64,000 bases of DNA from Planctomycetota bacterium (lineage in GTDB: Bacteria; Planctomycetota; Phycisphaerae; Phycisphaerales; UBA1924), in NCBI GenBank assembly GCA_018242605.1, contig JAFEBP010000014.1, forward strand, positions 186,001-250,000, written 5' to 3'. Shown in pieces: positions 30,697 to 38,410 of this stretch (within the stretch, counting starts at the first letter, position 1; each line of letters begins with the position of its first letter). The notes under the pieces are model-generated. The model worked only from the letters and a program-made list of their open reading frames with translations, did not search any database and was not told the origin of the DNA. The position numbers were made by a program, and so were the translations under genes.

Positions 30697-32730
30697 TCAG
30701 AGGTGGGGCGTTGGAGGTTGGGGGTGCGATGAAGTTTTGGTGGTGGGCGCGGTAGTGATGAGCGGAGTGGAGTCGGCGAGCGGGGCGGAGAGCGGCGGAA
30801 CGGGGGCGGGCGGGGGCGTTGGCGGAGAGAGAGGAGGTTGGGGCGATGAAGTTTTGGTGGTGCGGGCCCGAGTAGAGGTTGAGGCCGCGGCGGGCGCGAT
30901 CGAGGTGGATGAGGAGCGAGAGGCGGTAAGAGAGGAAGTGAGAGGGGGCGGGGAGGGGGGTTGGGGGAGTTGCCAGGTCCAGTGGCGGTGGTTGCGGGCG
31001 GAGGGTGGGCGGGAGGGGGAGGCGGGGTGCTTGGTGAAGTTGTTTGCGTTGGAGTTGGATTTGGAGTTGGGCTTGGTCCCGGACTTGGAGCCGGGCTTGT
31101 TCTTGCGCTTGCTTGAGTTGGGCGGGTCGTTGGGAGTGCAGGCGCGGGTGAGGTTGAGGCGGTTGGCGGCTTGGTGGACGGCCCAGCGGGAGAAGCCGTA
31201 GGCGTTGACTGCGCCGTCGAGAATCTCGCGGACGGGGTGGGGTGCGCCGTCGCTGAGGGCTTGGGTCAGGAACTGCGCGGCTTGGGAGACGCGGGAGTTC
31301 TTCTGGGCTTGCGGGGAGAGGAGGTTGAGGTCGAGGGCGGGGAAGAAGGCGATGGCGGGAAATGGGGAAAGTTGAAATTCGGAAATGGGGAAATGGGGAG
31401 TGGAGGGAGCGGGGGCTGGAGAAGAGGACGCGGAGGAAGAGGGCGCGGCCGCGGCGGCGGTGGAGAGGGAGTGCGGGGTTGGCGTTGACGGCGCTGGTTG
31501 CGGGTGTTGAGCTCGCTGCGATGGGCTCGTGAATGAGAAGGGGATGGCGTGAGTGAGGGCGGTGAAGTTGGACTTGATGGGGATGAGGAAGTGAGTCGCG
31601 GGGTGCTCGGGGAGCATGGTGTTGCGCTCGATGGTGAGCATGGAGCGAGCAACGGAGGCAAGATAGAGCGAACCGGCGGCGCGGTGGACGGCGGCGCTGC
31701 GGTGGGTTTTGCTGAGGTGGCAGAGGACCAGGATGGCGATGTTGCGGGTGCGGGCGATGGTGCCCAGGGTGTCGAGGGCTTTGCGGACGGCTTTGTTTGA
31801 CGCCGCGTCTTTGTCGCCGAGGTGGGCGCCGATGGTGTCGACGATGATGAGGGCGGGGTTGGGGAGTTCGTCGAGGCTGATGAGCAGGTCCTCGATGTCG
31901 GTGGAGTCGGTGAGGTCGAGGTTGCGGCGCTGGTCTTCGGTGGGCGGGGGAGGATCGGCGCGGAGACGCAGATCCTCGGTGGTCATGCGGTTCTCGCGGC
32001 AGCGGGTGCCGGCGTCGTAGAGACGCTGGGAGAGCGTGTGGGGCTTGAGATGGCCGTAGGGATCGGGTTGCGAGACGATGCGGCGGGAACGGTGCGTGAG
32101 GTGGATGCGGGAAAGGTCTGCGCCGAACGCCGCGAGACGGGGGACGAGGGTGGTGGAGGCGTGATCCTCGGCGCTGAGGAGGAGTGTGTCGTGTGGTGCG
32201 AGGGGGAGTTGGATCGGGAGATGGGGAGATGTGCCGGGCGGGGCGATGCGAGGATCATCGATAGTGTTGGGCGATGAGGCGGGTGGGGTGGAGGTGGAGG
32301 GTGCGGGAGTGGAGTTGTTCGAGATGGGCGCGTGCGGATTTGACTCGCGCGGCGGCGATGGCGCAATTGCGTGCGAGTCTGTTTGCGCGGAGGCGAGGTC
32401 AGCGAGCGCGGGATCGGAGTTGTCCGCGTGGAGCGTGCTCAGATTCGCCGCGGAGGGGTCGGTGGGCTGATGTGCGAGGTTGCTGGGGTCTTGGGGAGTT
32501 CTCGCGTCATCGCTCCGTGCGATCCCGGTCTTCACTTCGCAGAGCCTTCGTTCAGACCGGGCGTCGGGGGCGGTGCGCGTGGAGAGTTGGGCGGCGAGTG
32601 AGAGGGCGAAGGTGGACTTGCCAGCGCCGGGCTCGGCGGCGAGGAGGGTGATGCTGCCGCGGGGGATGAGGTTGGGAATGAGCCAGTCGAGCTTGGAATG
32701 AGGGATGTTGCAGAGGGGCGTGGCGGGCAT
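30697..32730 (-). CDS. RepA-like AAA ATPase with a translated repeat insertion
   Basis: 677 residues from the ATG at 32730, chosen because AGGAG lies seven bases upstream; the longer frame to 32991 is Pro-rich. A RecA-like AAA_25/RepA fold is shown by Walker A AAEPGAGKST (31-40), LLLSAEDHASTTLVPRL, and Walker B ALIIVDTIGAH with Asp298, then AILVLCHLSKTHR. Between Walker A and LLLSAED lies about 100 residues not expected in the family. They begin with PDARSERRLCEVKTGIARS, which is hairpin repeat copy B read through in frame, followed by low complexity. After a winged-helix-like segment (PHPVREILDGAVNAYGFSRW) the last 150 residues are Ser/Pro/Thr-rich. They include an 18-base direct repeat (from 30728 and 30845). 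Possible roles are a replication helicase loader or a mobile-element ATPase. Confidence 0.75.
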   Translation of the reverse strand: MPATPLCNIPHSKLDWLIPNLIPRGSITLLAAEPGAGKSTFALSLAAQLSTRTAPDARSERRLCEVKTGIARSDDARTPQDPSNLAHQPTDPSAANLSTLHADNSDPALADLASAQTDSHAIAPSPPRESNPHAPISNNSTPAPSTSTPPASSPNTIDDPRIAPPGTSPHLPIQLPLAPHDTLLLSAEDHASTTLVPRLAAFGADLSRIHLTHRSRRIVSQPDPYGHLKPHTLSQRLYDAGTRCRENRMTTEDLRLRADPPPPTEDQRRNLDLTDSTDIEDLLISLDELPNPALIIVDTIGAHLGDKDAASNKAVRKALDTLGTIARTRNIAILVLCHLSKTHRSAAVHRAAGSLYLASVARSMLTIERNTMLPEHPATHFLIPIKSNFTALTHAIPFSFTSPSQRAQHPQPAPSTPTPHSLSTAAAAAPSSSASSSPAPAPSTPHFPISEFQLSPFPAIAFFPALDLNLLSPQAQKNSRVSQAAQFLTQALSDGAPHPVREILDGAVNAYGFSRWAVHQAANRLNLTRACTPNDPPNSSKRKNKPGSKSGTKPNSKSNSNANNFTKHPASPSRPPSARNHRHWTWQLPQPPSPPPLTSSLTASRSSSTSIAPAAASTSTRARTTKTSSPQPPLSPPTPPPAPVPPLSAPLADSTPLITTAPTTKTSSHPQPPTPHL
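32511..32570 (+). repeat. 56-base hairpin repeat, copy B (inside the ATPase gene)
   Basis: Matches the other copies over GCTCCGTGCGATCCCGGTCT and CTTCGTTCAGACCGGGCGTC. It differs by T for G in the inner palindrome (CTTCGCAG). It lies antisense within codons about 54-73 of the ATPase without breaking the frame. Confidence 0.85.
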
Positions 32731-33277
32731 TTGGGCACTCCTGTTCGCTGAGGCGCGAAGGAGGTGCGCCTCTGTAATTGCGCGCGGCGGGGAGTGGAGT
32801 GCCGGGGGGCGTGCGCACGGGGGCGGGCGGTGCGCGGTGCTGTCGAAGCCCTGCGAGAGATTTTTTTGATTCATGCGGGGCTGTTGCTGAGGGGGCGGGC
32901 GCGAGTGGCATGGACTTTGTTTTGGGAATTTCTGGAGGGGAGGGCGGAGGGGGCGGGTTGTGCGCACGGGGGTGGGCGCGGAGAGACCCATGGCGTGGGG
33001 TTCATGGGAATTCGGGTGGGCGTGCTGCGGGCGATCCCGGTCTTCACTGCGCAGAGGTTTCGTTCAGACCGAGCGTCGGGGGCTTGGAGGCTTTGCAAGA
33101 TCGGCAACGGATTCGTCTGGGATGACAACCTTGGTGGCAAGGGAAGTGGGATGCCACCGGTAGTGCGACCTATCCTCCTTCCCATACCCGCCCGATTCCC
33201 GTACGGTGTTCTCGCGAGCCGATAAGGAAGCGTGTTGGGCGTTCGATTTCGGAGATTTCAAGGAGTAAGACGCCGCC
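32731..33277. other. Divergent intergenic region with hairpin repeat copy C
   Basis: 547 bases between the divergently transcribed ATPase and methyltransferase genes. G-rich on the plus strand, with one A/T island (GAGATTTTTTTGATTC near 32860). Repeat copy C occupies 33023-33081. Reading frames across the region are repeat- or composition-driven and not supported. Confidence 0.5.
33023..33081 (+). repeat. 56-base hairpin repeat, copy C
   Basis: GCGATCCCGGTCTTCACTGC then GCAGAGGTTTCGTTCAGACC, with A replacing G in the right arm (AGACCGAG). It lies in the gap upstream of the methyltransferase gene. Confidence 0.85.
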
Positions 33278-35896
33278 GTGCCTGCGTTAGCCGTGACATC
33301 TGCGACGCTCCGGAACCGCATCAAGGCGTGCGGGTACACCGGGGATCGGCTTGCCGAGGGATACTCCTTCGGCCAAGTGTCGCTTGCGCTCGGCGGGTTC
33401 ATCGGCAAACCGTGGGACGCGCGGTCGGCATGTCTCGCGGTTGTGGATGCTACGACAAGCAGCCGTGACGCGGCGGAAGGGTGCCGCGCGTTTGGCGCAC
33501 CGACCGCAATTGTTTGTCGGGGAGACTCCTTCGACTGGTGGGAGATCGCGGCTAGCGGTCCGCGCGAGCCGAAGACGTTTCGCGCCAGCGAGGTCGAGGG
33601 ATTCTTCCGCCAGCACGGTGCGCAACTGAAGCCCGAGCACATCTACGCCGCCAAGTTGCACCGTCCTGTCCCTGCGGGAGTGCAGATGCAGTTCGTCGAT
33701 GTCGGACTCCTGCCCCGACTGGAACGCCACGCGGGCGAGCAACTCAACCGATTGGTGACGCAGGCGACCCGAACGCTGATGGATGACTTGGGCAGAAAGG
33801 TCCGCTCAGGGACCGACCGAGAGGGCGTGTACAAGTCGGTCTTCTGGATGCTTGCGGCGAAGTTGCTGAAGGAGAAGGTAGTCCGGGGGTTCAAATCGCT
33901 TGATCTGCACGACACGACCGAGGTCTTTAGGGTGGTGGGCGAGCACTACAAGGAAGCCCGTGATTATCCGCCCGGCGATAAAACTTGGAAGCCCGCGCTG
34001 GCACGGGTGGCGTCCATTTTCGCGCAGTGGGGCGGACTAGGCAACATCACTGCCGAGTCGCTCGCGTACCTCTACGAAACCTCACTGATCGATGCGCCCA
34101 AGGGCAAAGCGGGCAAGGGTAAGGCGAGCGGACCGGTCGACGTGCGCAAGACGCTGGGCATTCACAGCACGCCATCGATACTCGTGGACCACATGCTCTC
34201 GCAGTTGTGGCCGCTTGTGGACTCGGACAGACTCTCCGACCAGCGGGTCTTCGAGCCCGCATGCGGGCACGGTGCGTTCCTAACGGCGGCGATGCGCGAC
34301 CTCCGGAACTGGTCGGGCATGGACGACAGTGCCGGCCGGCACAGGTTCCTGCGCGAGCGGATCAAGGGCGTCGAATTCGACGCCTTCGCCGTCGAGATCG
34401 TCAAACTCTCGCTTACGCTCGCGGACGTCCCGCACGGCAATACATGGCAGATCGACAGGGGCGACATGTTCGAGCCCGGCGTGCTCAAGGGCGCGGCAGA
34501 GTGGGCGACGATCGTGTTGTCAAACCCGCCCTACGAGGATTTCAAGAAGTCCAAGGCGAAGCAGTGGCTTGGAACTGACGAGCCAGTAACGGCCGAGACC
34601 AAGGCCGTCGAGATGCTCAAACGGGTGGTGCCAAACCTCGCGCCGGGCGCGGTTTTTGGCTTTGTGCTGCCGCAGGGAACGCTGTACGACCGCGAGGCCA
34701 AGCAACTCCGCAAGGACTTGTTGGAGTCGTGCGAGATCGCCGAGATTTCGTTGTTCGAGGACAAGCTCTTCAGCGTGGCCGACCACGAGGCGTGCATCCT
34801 GCTGGGCCGCCGCAAGCGGGGCGCGGCTCGTGTCTCCAAGGTCATGTACCGTCGGGTGCGCAACCGGGACATGGGCGAGTTCAAATCGGCCTTGCGATTT
34901 ACGCGCGAGGATCGGTTGGAGCCGCCCGAGTTGGGGCGGGGCGAGAATGCGAGCCTGTACGAGCCGGACTTGCGCGGCGTGTGGCAGCACCTAAAGGATG
35001 CCTCGCCGCTCGGAGAGGCGTTTGATGTGCAGCAGGGCTTTCAGTTGAAGGCGAAAGCAACGCTTGGTTCGCGGAACATTGTGAGTAAGTCGGCCAAAGC
35101 CGGATTTACCAAGTCCGTGCTCAACGCGAGTGATGACTATACCGTGTGGGAGTTACCACAGGCGGAATGGGTGGACCTCCGCAAGGCGAACGTGCGACGA
35201 CCAGGCGCTGCCACGGTGTTAGGGGTGCCGCAAGTCGTGCTCAACTACGCCGGGCCGCGCGAAGCGTGGCGATTCACGCCGGTCGTTGATCCCGAAGGCA
35301 TCGCGGTCAGCAGCCGGTTCCTTGCGATGCGGACGAATGACGGATCGAAGCATTCGTTGCGCACGATGTGGGCTGTGATGTTGTCGCCGATTGCCAACGC
35401 ATTCGCGTACTCGTGGTCCGGCAAACGGCAGACGCTCGTTCGAGAGTGGCTCGCGATGCCGCTGCCCGCGCCAAGCACGGCGCAGAAGGCCGAGATCGAG
35501 GCCGCCGCCTCCGCGTACCTCAAGCTCGCCGTGCCGCCGCAGGCGTTCACGCTCACGCCGCCGGATGAGCCTGCGATTAAGCGGGCCTTGCTCGATCTCG
35601 ACGCCGCCGTCTTGCGCCTGTACAACCTGCCGCTGCCGCTCGAACGCCAGTTGCTGGCGATCTTCGACGGCGTCGAACGCCCCGGTGTCGGTTGCACGTT
35701 CCGAGGCTACCCGCCGGGGTGGTCGAGCCGTCCCGCCGCGCCCTCACTCGAACTGCCCGACGACGACCGGCCCATTTGGGAGCGGATCGCCGACCTCGCG
35801 GAACGACTGCCACAAGAAATGGTCGCGCAGTTGCCTACCGACGGCGCATCGCAGTTGGATCATTACTTGTACGGAGCACCCAAGTCCGCCCGATGA
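33278..35896 (+). CDS. N6-adenine DNA methyltransferase, Eco57I/HsdM-like
   Basis: 872 residues from a GTG at 33278; AAGGAG lies 12 bases upstream, a long spacing. SAM motif I is VFEPACGHGAFLTAA (near 323-337) and catalytic motif IV is NPPY at 416-419, the gamma/N6-adenine order. The preceding helical segment (about 150-310) and LGIHSTPSILVDHML resemble type I HsdM and Eco57I-type methylases. The C-terminal 350 residues likely hold a target-recognition domain. No PD-(D/E)XK or HNH nuclease motif is visible and no HsdS or HsdR gene is adjacent. The N-terminal 110 residues (DWWEIAASGPREP region) are unfamiliar. A PIN nuclease gene overlaps its stop codon. Composition is less skewed than that of its neighbours. 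Confidence 0.85.
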   Translation: MPALAVTSATLRNRIKACGYTGDRLAEGYSFGQVSLALGGFIGKPWDARSACLAVVDATTSSRDAAEGCRAFGAPTAIVCRGDSFDWWEIAASGPREPKTFRASEVEGFFRQHGAQLKPEHIYAAKLHRPVPAGVQMQFVDVGLLPRLERHAGEQLNRLVTQATRTLMDDLGRKVRSGTDREGVYKSVFWMLAAKLLKEKVVRGFKSLDLHDTTEVFRVVGEHYKEARDYPPGDKTWKPALARVASIFAQWGGLGNITAESLAYLYETSLIDAPKGKAGKGKASGPVDVRKTLGIHSTPSILVDHMLSQLWPLVDSDRLSDQRVFEPACGHGAFLTAAMRDLRNWSGMDDSAGRHRFLRERIKGVEFDAFAVEIVKLSLTLADVPHGNTWQIDRGDMFEPGVLKGAAEWATIVLSNPPYEDFKKSKAKQWLGTDEPVTAETKAVEMLKRVVPNLAPGAVFGFVLPQGTLYDREAKQLRKDLLESCEIAEISLFEDKLFSVADHEACILLGRRKRGAARVSKVMYRRVRNRDMGEFKSALRFTREDRLEPPELGRGENASLYEPDLRGVWQHLKDASPLGEAFDVQQGFQLKAKATLGSRNIVSKSAKAGFTKSVLNASDDYTVWELPQAEWVDLRKANVRRPGAATVLGVPQVVLNYAGPREAWRFTPVVDPEGIAVSSRFLAMRTNDGSKHSLRTMWAVMLSPIANAFAYSWSGKRQTLVREWLAMPLPAPSTAQKAEIEAAASAYLKLAVPPQAFTLTPPDEPAIKRALLDLDAAVLRLYNLPLPLERQLLAIFDGVERPGVGCTFRGYPPGWSSRPAAPSLELPDDDRPIWERIADLAERLPQEMVAQLPTDGASQLDHYLYGAPKSAR

Positions 35897-36321
35897 AGCG
35901 AGTCTTTGCCGATACCGCGTATTGGATCGCGCTCATCAATCCCCGAGAAGAGCTTCATGCCGCCGCGCTCCGTGCTCAGAAGCAGTTGCGATACACGCAG
36001 GTCTTTACCACCGACGAGGTGCTGAGTGAGGTACTCAGTTTCTTCAGCAAAGAGGGTCGCTTCTGGCGTGAGCAGGCCATACAGGTTGTCGAAGGCATTC
36101 GCAAAGATCCACGCGTAACCGTCGATGAGCAATCCCGTGCAACTTTCGACGGTGGTCTGGACTTGTACAAGCACCGCTTGGATCGCCGTTACAGCCTCGT
36201 CGATTGCACCTCGTTCCTTTCGATGAGGCGACATGGCATCACCGAGGCTCTAGCCTATGACCATGACTTCGAACAGGAGCAGTTTGTCGCGTTACTCCGC
36301 GCCCAAGCCTCAGGCACGTGA
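35893..36321 (+). CDS. PIN-domain ribonuclease-like protein coupled to the methyltransferase
   Basis: 142 residues. Its ATG overlaps the methyltransferase stop (ATGA), so translation is probably coupled. The PIN acidic residues are in place: Asp7 (FADTAYW), Glu46 (DEVLSEVL), Asp104 (YSLVDCTSF) and Asp123/Asp125 (YDHDFEQEQF). This matches VapC-like Mg-dependent RNases. No VapB-type antitoxin gene lies on either side, and the upstream partner is an 872-residue DNA methylase. A simple toxin-antitoxin pair is therefore unlikely. The nuclease may act in a modification-linked defence unit; this is inference. Confidence 0.85.
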   Translation: MKRVFADTAYWIALINPREELHAAALRAQKQLRYTQVFTTDEVLSEVLSFFSKEGRFWREQAIQVVEGIRKDPRVTVDEQSRATFDGGLDLYKHRLDRRYSLVDCTSFLSMRRHGITEALAYDHDFEQEQFVALLRAQASGT

Positions 36322-36966
36322 TACTGCCAACGATGCCGTGGCTGCCGCCCCCGGCACCCCCGCTCAAGGCACTCGGAGCGTACGGCCAGCGCGGCGGGCG
36401 TCTCCCTTCCGGGCATGGAGAGATGCAGAGAGGTCGGCGCCCTTCGGTGCATTGGCGACACTCGAAACATCGAAACCGCGATGAGAGCGGGCGAGGCGCG
36501 CATTTGCATGCGAGGGAGGCACGCTCGCGTTTGAGGATGCAGAAGACGGTGTTCAAGAAAGGTGGTATTAGGTTTCGGGCTTGGGGTCCTGCGCCTCTCC
36601 GGGGTTACAAGAAGGAGAGGGAGGTTCTTTGTACGGGGTGCGCGACGCTCAGGGCGGCGGCGCTCCACCACGTTGTATGAAGCCGGATTTGTGGTTACGG
36701 CCCGTCGCCCCCACTGGGGGCGAGCGGGGGGGGCGGATGCGCGGGGGCTTTGGGTCACCGAGGGTGCTTGGGAATGGAGTGAGCGTGGTGATGAGCGGAT
36801 GGTCTGTGGTTCGTGGGCGTCCGGGTGGGGCGGTGGGGTGTTGCTCCGCGTCATCCCGGTCTTCACTGCGCAGAGCCTCCGTTCAGACCGGGTGTCGGCA
36901 TACTGCGCGAGCCGGCGCGGTGACGTGCCGGGCATCGCCGCGTCCGAGCGCGGCTATCCTGCGGCG
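36322..36966. other. Intergenic region at the right end of the accessory island
   Basis: 645 bases without a credible gene. It contains hairpin repeat copy D at 36843-36898 near its right end. The sequence is G-rich with no strong terminator found after 36321. Open frames on both strands here are short, Arg-rich and repeat-derived. Confidence 0.5.
36843..36898 (+). repeat. 56-base hairpin repeat, copy D
   Basis: GCTCCGCGTCATCCCGGTCT then CGCAGAGCCTCCGTTCAGAC and CGGGTGTCGG. The arms CCCGGTCT/AGACCGGG are intact. With the inverted copy A it brackets the 30.5-36.9 kb island. Confidence 0.85.
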
Positions 36967-38340
36967 ATGCCGCCCGACTCACCCGTTCAGCCCGCCCGCG
37001 TTCTGGGGCCCATCGATGCCACCAGCATCGTCGTGGGCGCGATCGTGGGGGTGGGCATCTTCTTCAATCCTTCGAAAGTCGCCGCGCTCACGGGGTCGGG
37101 CGGGTTGGCGCTCGCGGCGTGGGGGGTTGCGGGGTTCATCGCGCTGTGCGGGGCGCTGACGTTCGCGGAGTTGGGGGCGAGGTATCACGCGAGCGGGGCG
37201 CAGTACGAGGTGTTGCGCGATGCGTTCGGGCCGTTCCCGGCGTTCCTGTACGTGTTCTGCAACGCGACGGCGATCCAGGCGGCGGCGATCGGGGTGATCG
37301 CCAAGGTGTGCGCGGATCACGTGCTGACGGCGGTGGGGCGGAACCCGGCGGAGATGTCCACGGTGTTCGTGAGCGCGATGGCGTGCACGCTTATCGCCGC
37401 GCTGGTGGCGGCGAACATCGTGGGGGTGCGGTGGGGGGCGCGGGTGCAGACGATCACGGTGTTCGCCAAGATCATCGTGCTGCTGGCGATCGCGGCGCTC
37501 GCGGCGTTCGCGCCGGCGAGCGTGCACGCGGCGACGACGCAGATTCCGCGGACGCTCTCGGCGCCGGCGGCGGTGATGGCGGCGCTGGTGCCGGCGTTCT
37601 TCGCGTACGGCGGGTGGCAGCAGGCGTTGTGGATCAGCGGGGAGGTGAAGGAACCGCGGCGGAACCTGCCGCGGGCGATCCTGATCGGGGTGGGGATCGT
37701 GATCGTGGTGTACCTGCTGGCGAACTGGGCGTACATCTCGCTGTTGGGCGTGGACCGGGTGGCGACGAGCAAGGTGCTGGCGGCGGACGCGGTGGGCGGG
37801 GTGCTGGGCGAATCGGGGCGGCGGTTCATCGCGGCGGCGGTGGCGGTGTCGGCGTTCGGGGTGCTCAACTCGCAGTTGCTGGCCGGGCCGCGGCTGGTGT
37901 TCGGCATGGCCCGCGACGGGCGCTTCTTCGCGCCGTTCGGTCGGCTGAGCCGGGCGTTCAAGACGCCGGCGAACGCGATCCTGCTGCTGGGGATCGTGGG
38001 CGCTGGGCTGCTCATCGCGGCGGGGTTCAACGCGGTGGACCTGTTGTCGACGGGCGCGGTGTTCATCGACGGGATCTTCTTTGCGCTCACGGGGGCGGCG
38101 CTGTTCATCGTGCGCAAGCCCGCCGACGGCGGGTTCCGGGCCCCGGGCTACCCGATCACCCCGGCGCTGTTCGTGATCGGCGAGCTGGGCGTGGTGGCCG
38201 GGGCGTACGTGGACCCGGGGATGCGCCAGCCCGCGATCATCGGGGTGTTGTGGATCATCGGGGCGGCGGTGCTGTACTGGGTGTTCTTCCGCGGTCCGCG
38301 GGCGTCGGGAACTTCCGAGGGCCCGAGCGCCGCGCAATAA
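36967..38340 (+). CDS. APC-superfamily amino acid permease
   Basis: 457 residues from the ATG at 36967; the upstream open frame runs through the hairpin repeat and is not coding. It begins VLGPIDATSIVVGAIVGVGIFFNP, the helix 1 unwound-site motif (G-x-G-I-F) of APC transporters. About 12 hydrophobic segments follow, including FFAYGGWQQALWISGEVKEPRRNLPRAI, the helix 6/7 region typical of LAT-type exchangers. PADGGFRAPGYPITPALFV is the usual late loop. It probably moves amino acids in symport or exchange; specificity is unknown. A glycosyltransferase gene follows on the same strand. Confidence 0.9.
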   Translation: MPPDSPVQPARVLGPIDATSIVVGAIVGVGIFFNPSKVAALTGSGGLALAAWGVAGFIALCGALTFAELGARYHASGAQYEVLRDAFGPFPAFLYVFCNATAIQAAAIGVIAKVCADHVLTAVGRNPAEMSTVFVSAMACTLIAALVAANIVGVRWGARVQTITVFAKIIVLLAIAALAAFAPASVHAATTQIPRTLSAPAAVMAALVPAFFAYGGWQQALWISGEVKEPRRNLPRAILIGVGIVIVVYLLANWAYISLLGVDRVATSKVLAADAVGGVLGESGRRFIAAAVAVSAFGVLNSQLLAGPRLVFGMARDGRFFAPFGRLSRAFKTPANAILLLGIVGAGLLIAAGFNAVDLLSTGAVFIDGIFFALTGAALFIVRKPADGGFRAPGYPITPALFVIGELGVVAGAYVDPGMRQPAIIGVLWIIGAAVLYWVFFRGPRASGTSEGPSAAQ

Positions 38341-38410
38341 GTGCGCCGATGTGAAGGTCAACGTGCAATCAGCCGATGCCCCGGCCATACCCTCTGGGCC
38401 CACGCCGCGC

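Noticed and set aside
30475..33277. DnaA-box cluster supporting an origin
   Set aside because: No TTATCCACA-like 9-mer was found on either strand in the non-coding parts; the origin idea rests on skew alone.
35893..36321. Standard VapBC toxin-antitoxin pair
   Set aside because: No small DNA-binding antitoxin gene upstream or downstream; the coupled partner is a DNA methyltransferase.
30533..36898. CRISPR or att-site interpretation of the 56-base repeats
   Set aside because: Copies lie kilobases apart, in mixed orientation, one within a gene. No integrase or cas gene is present.
36562..36966. N-terminal extension of the APC permease
   Set aside because: The extension is translated from hairpin repeat copy D and G-rich intergenic sequence; the transporter fold begins after 36967.
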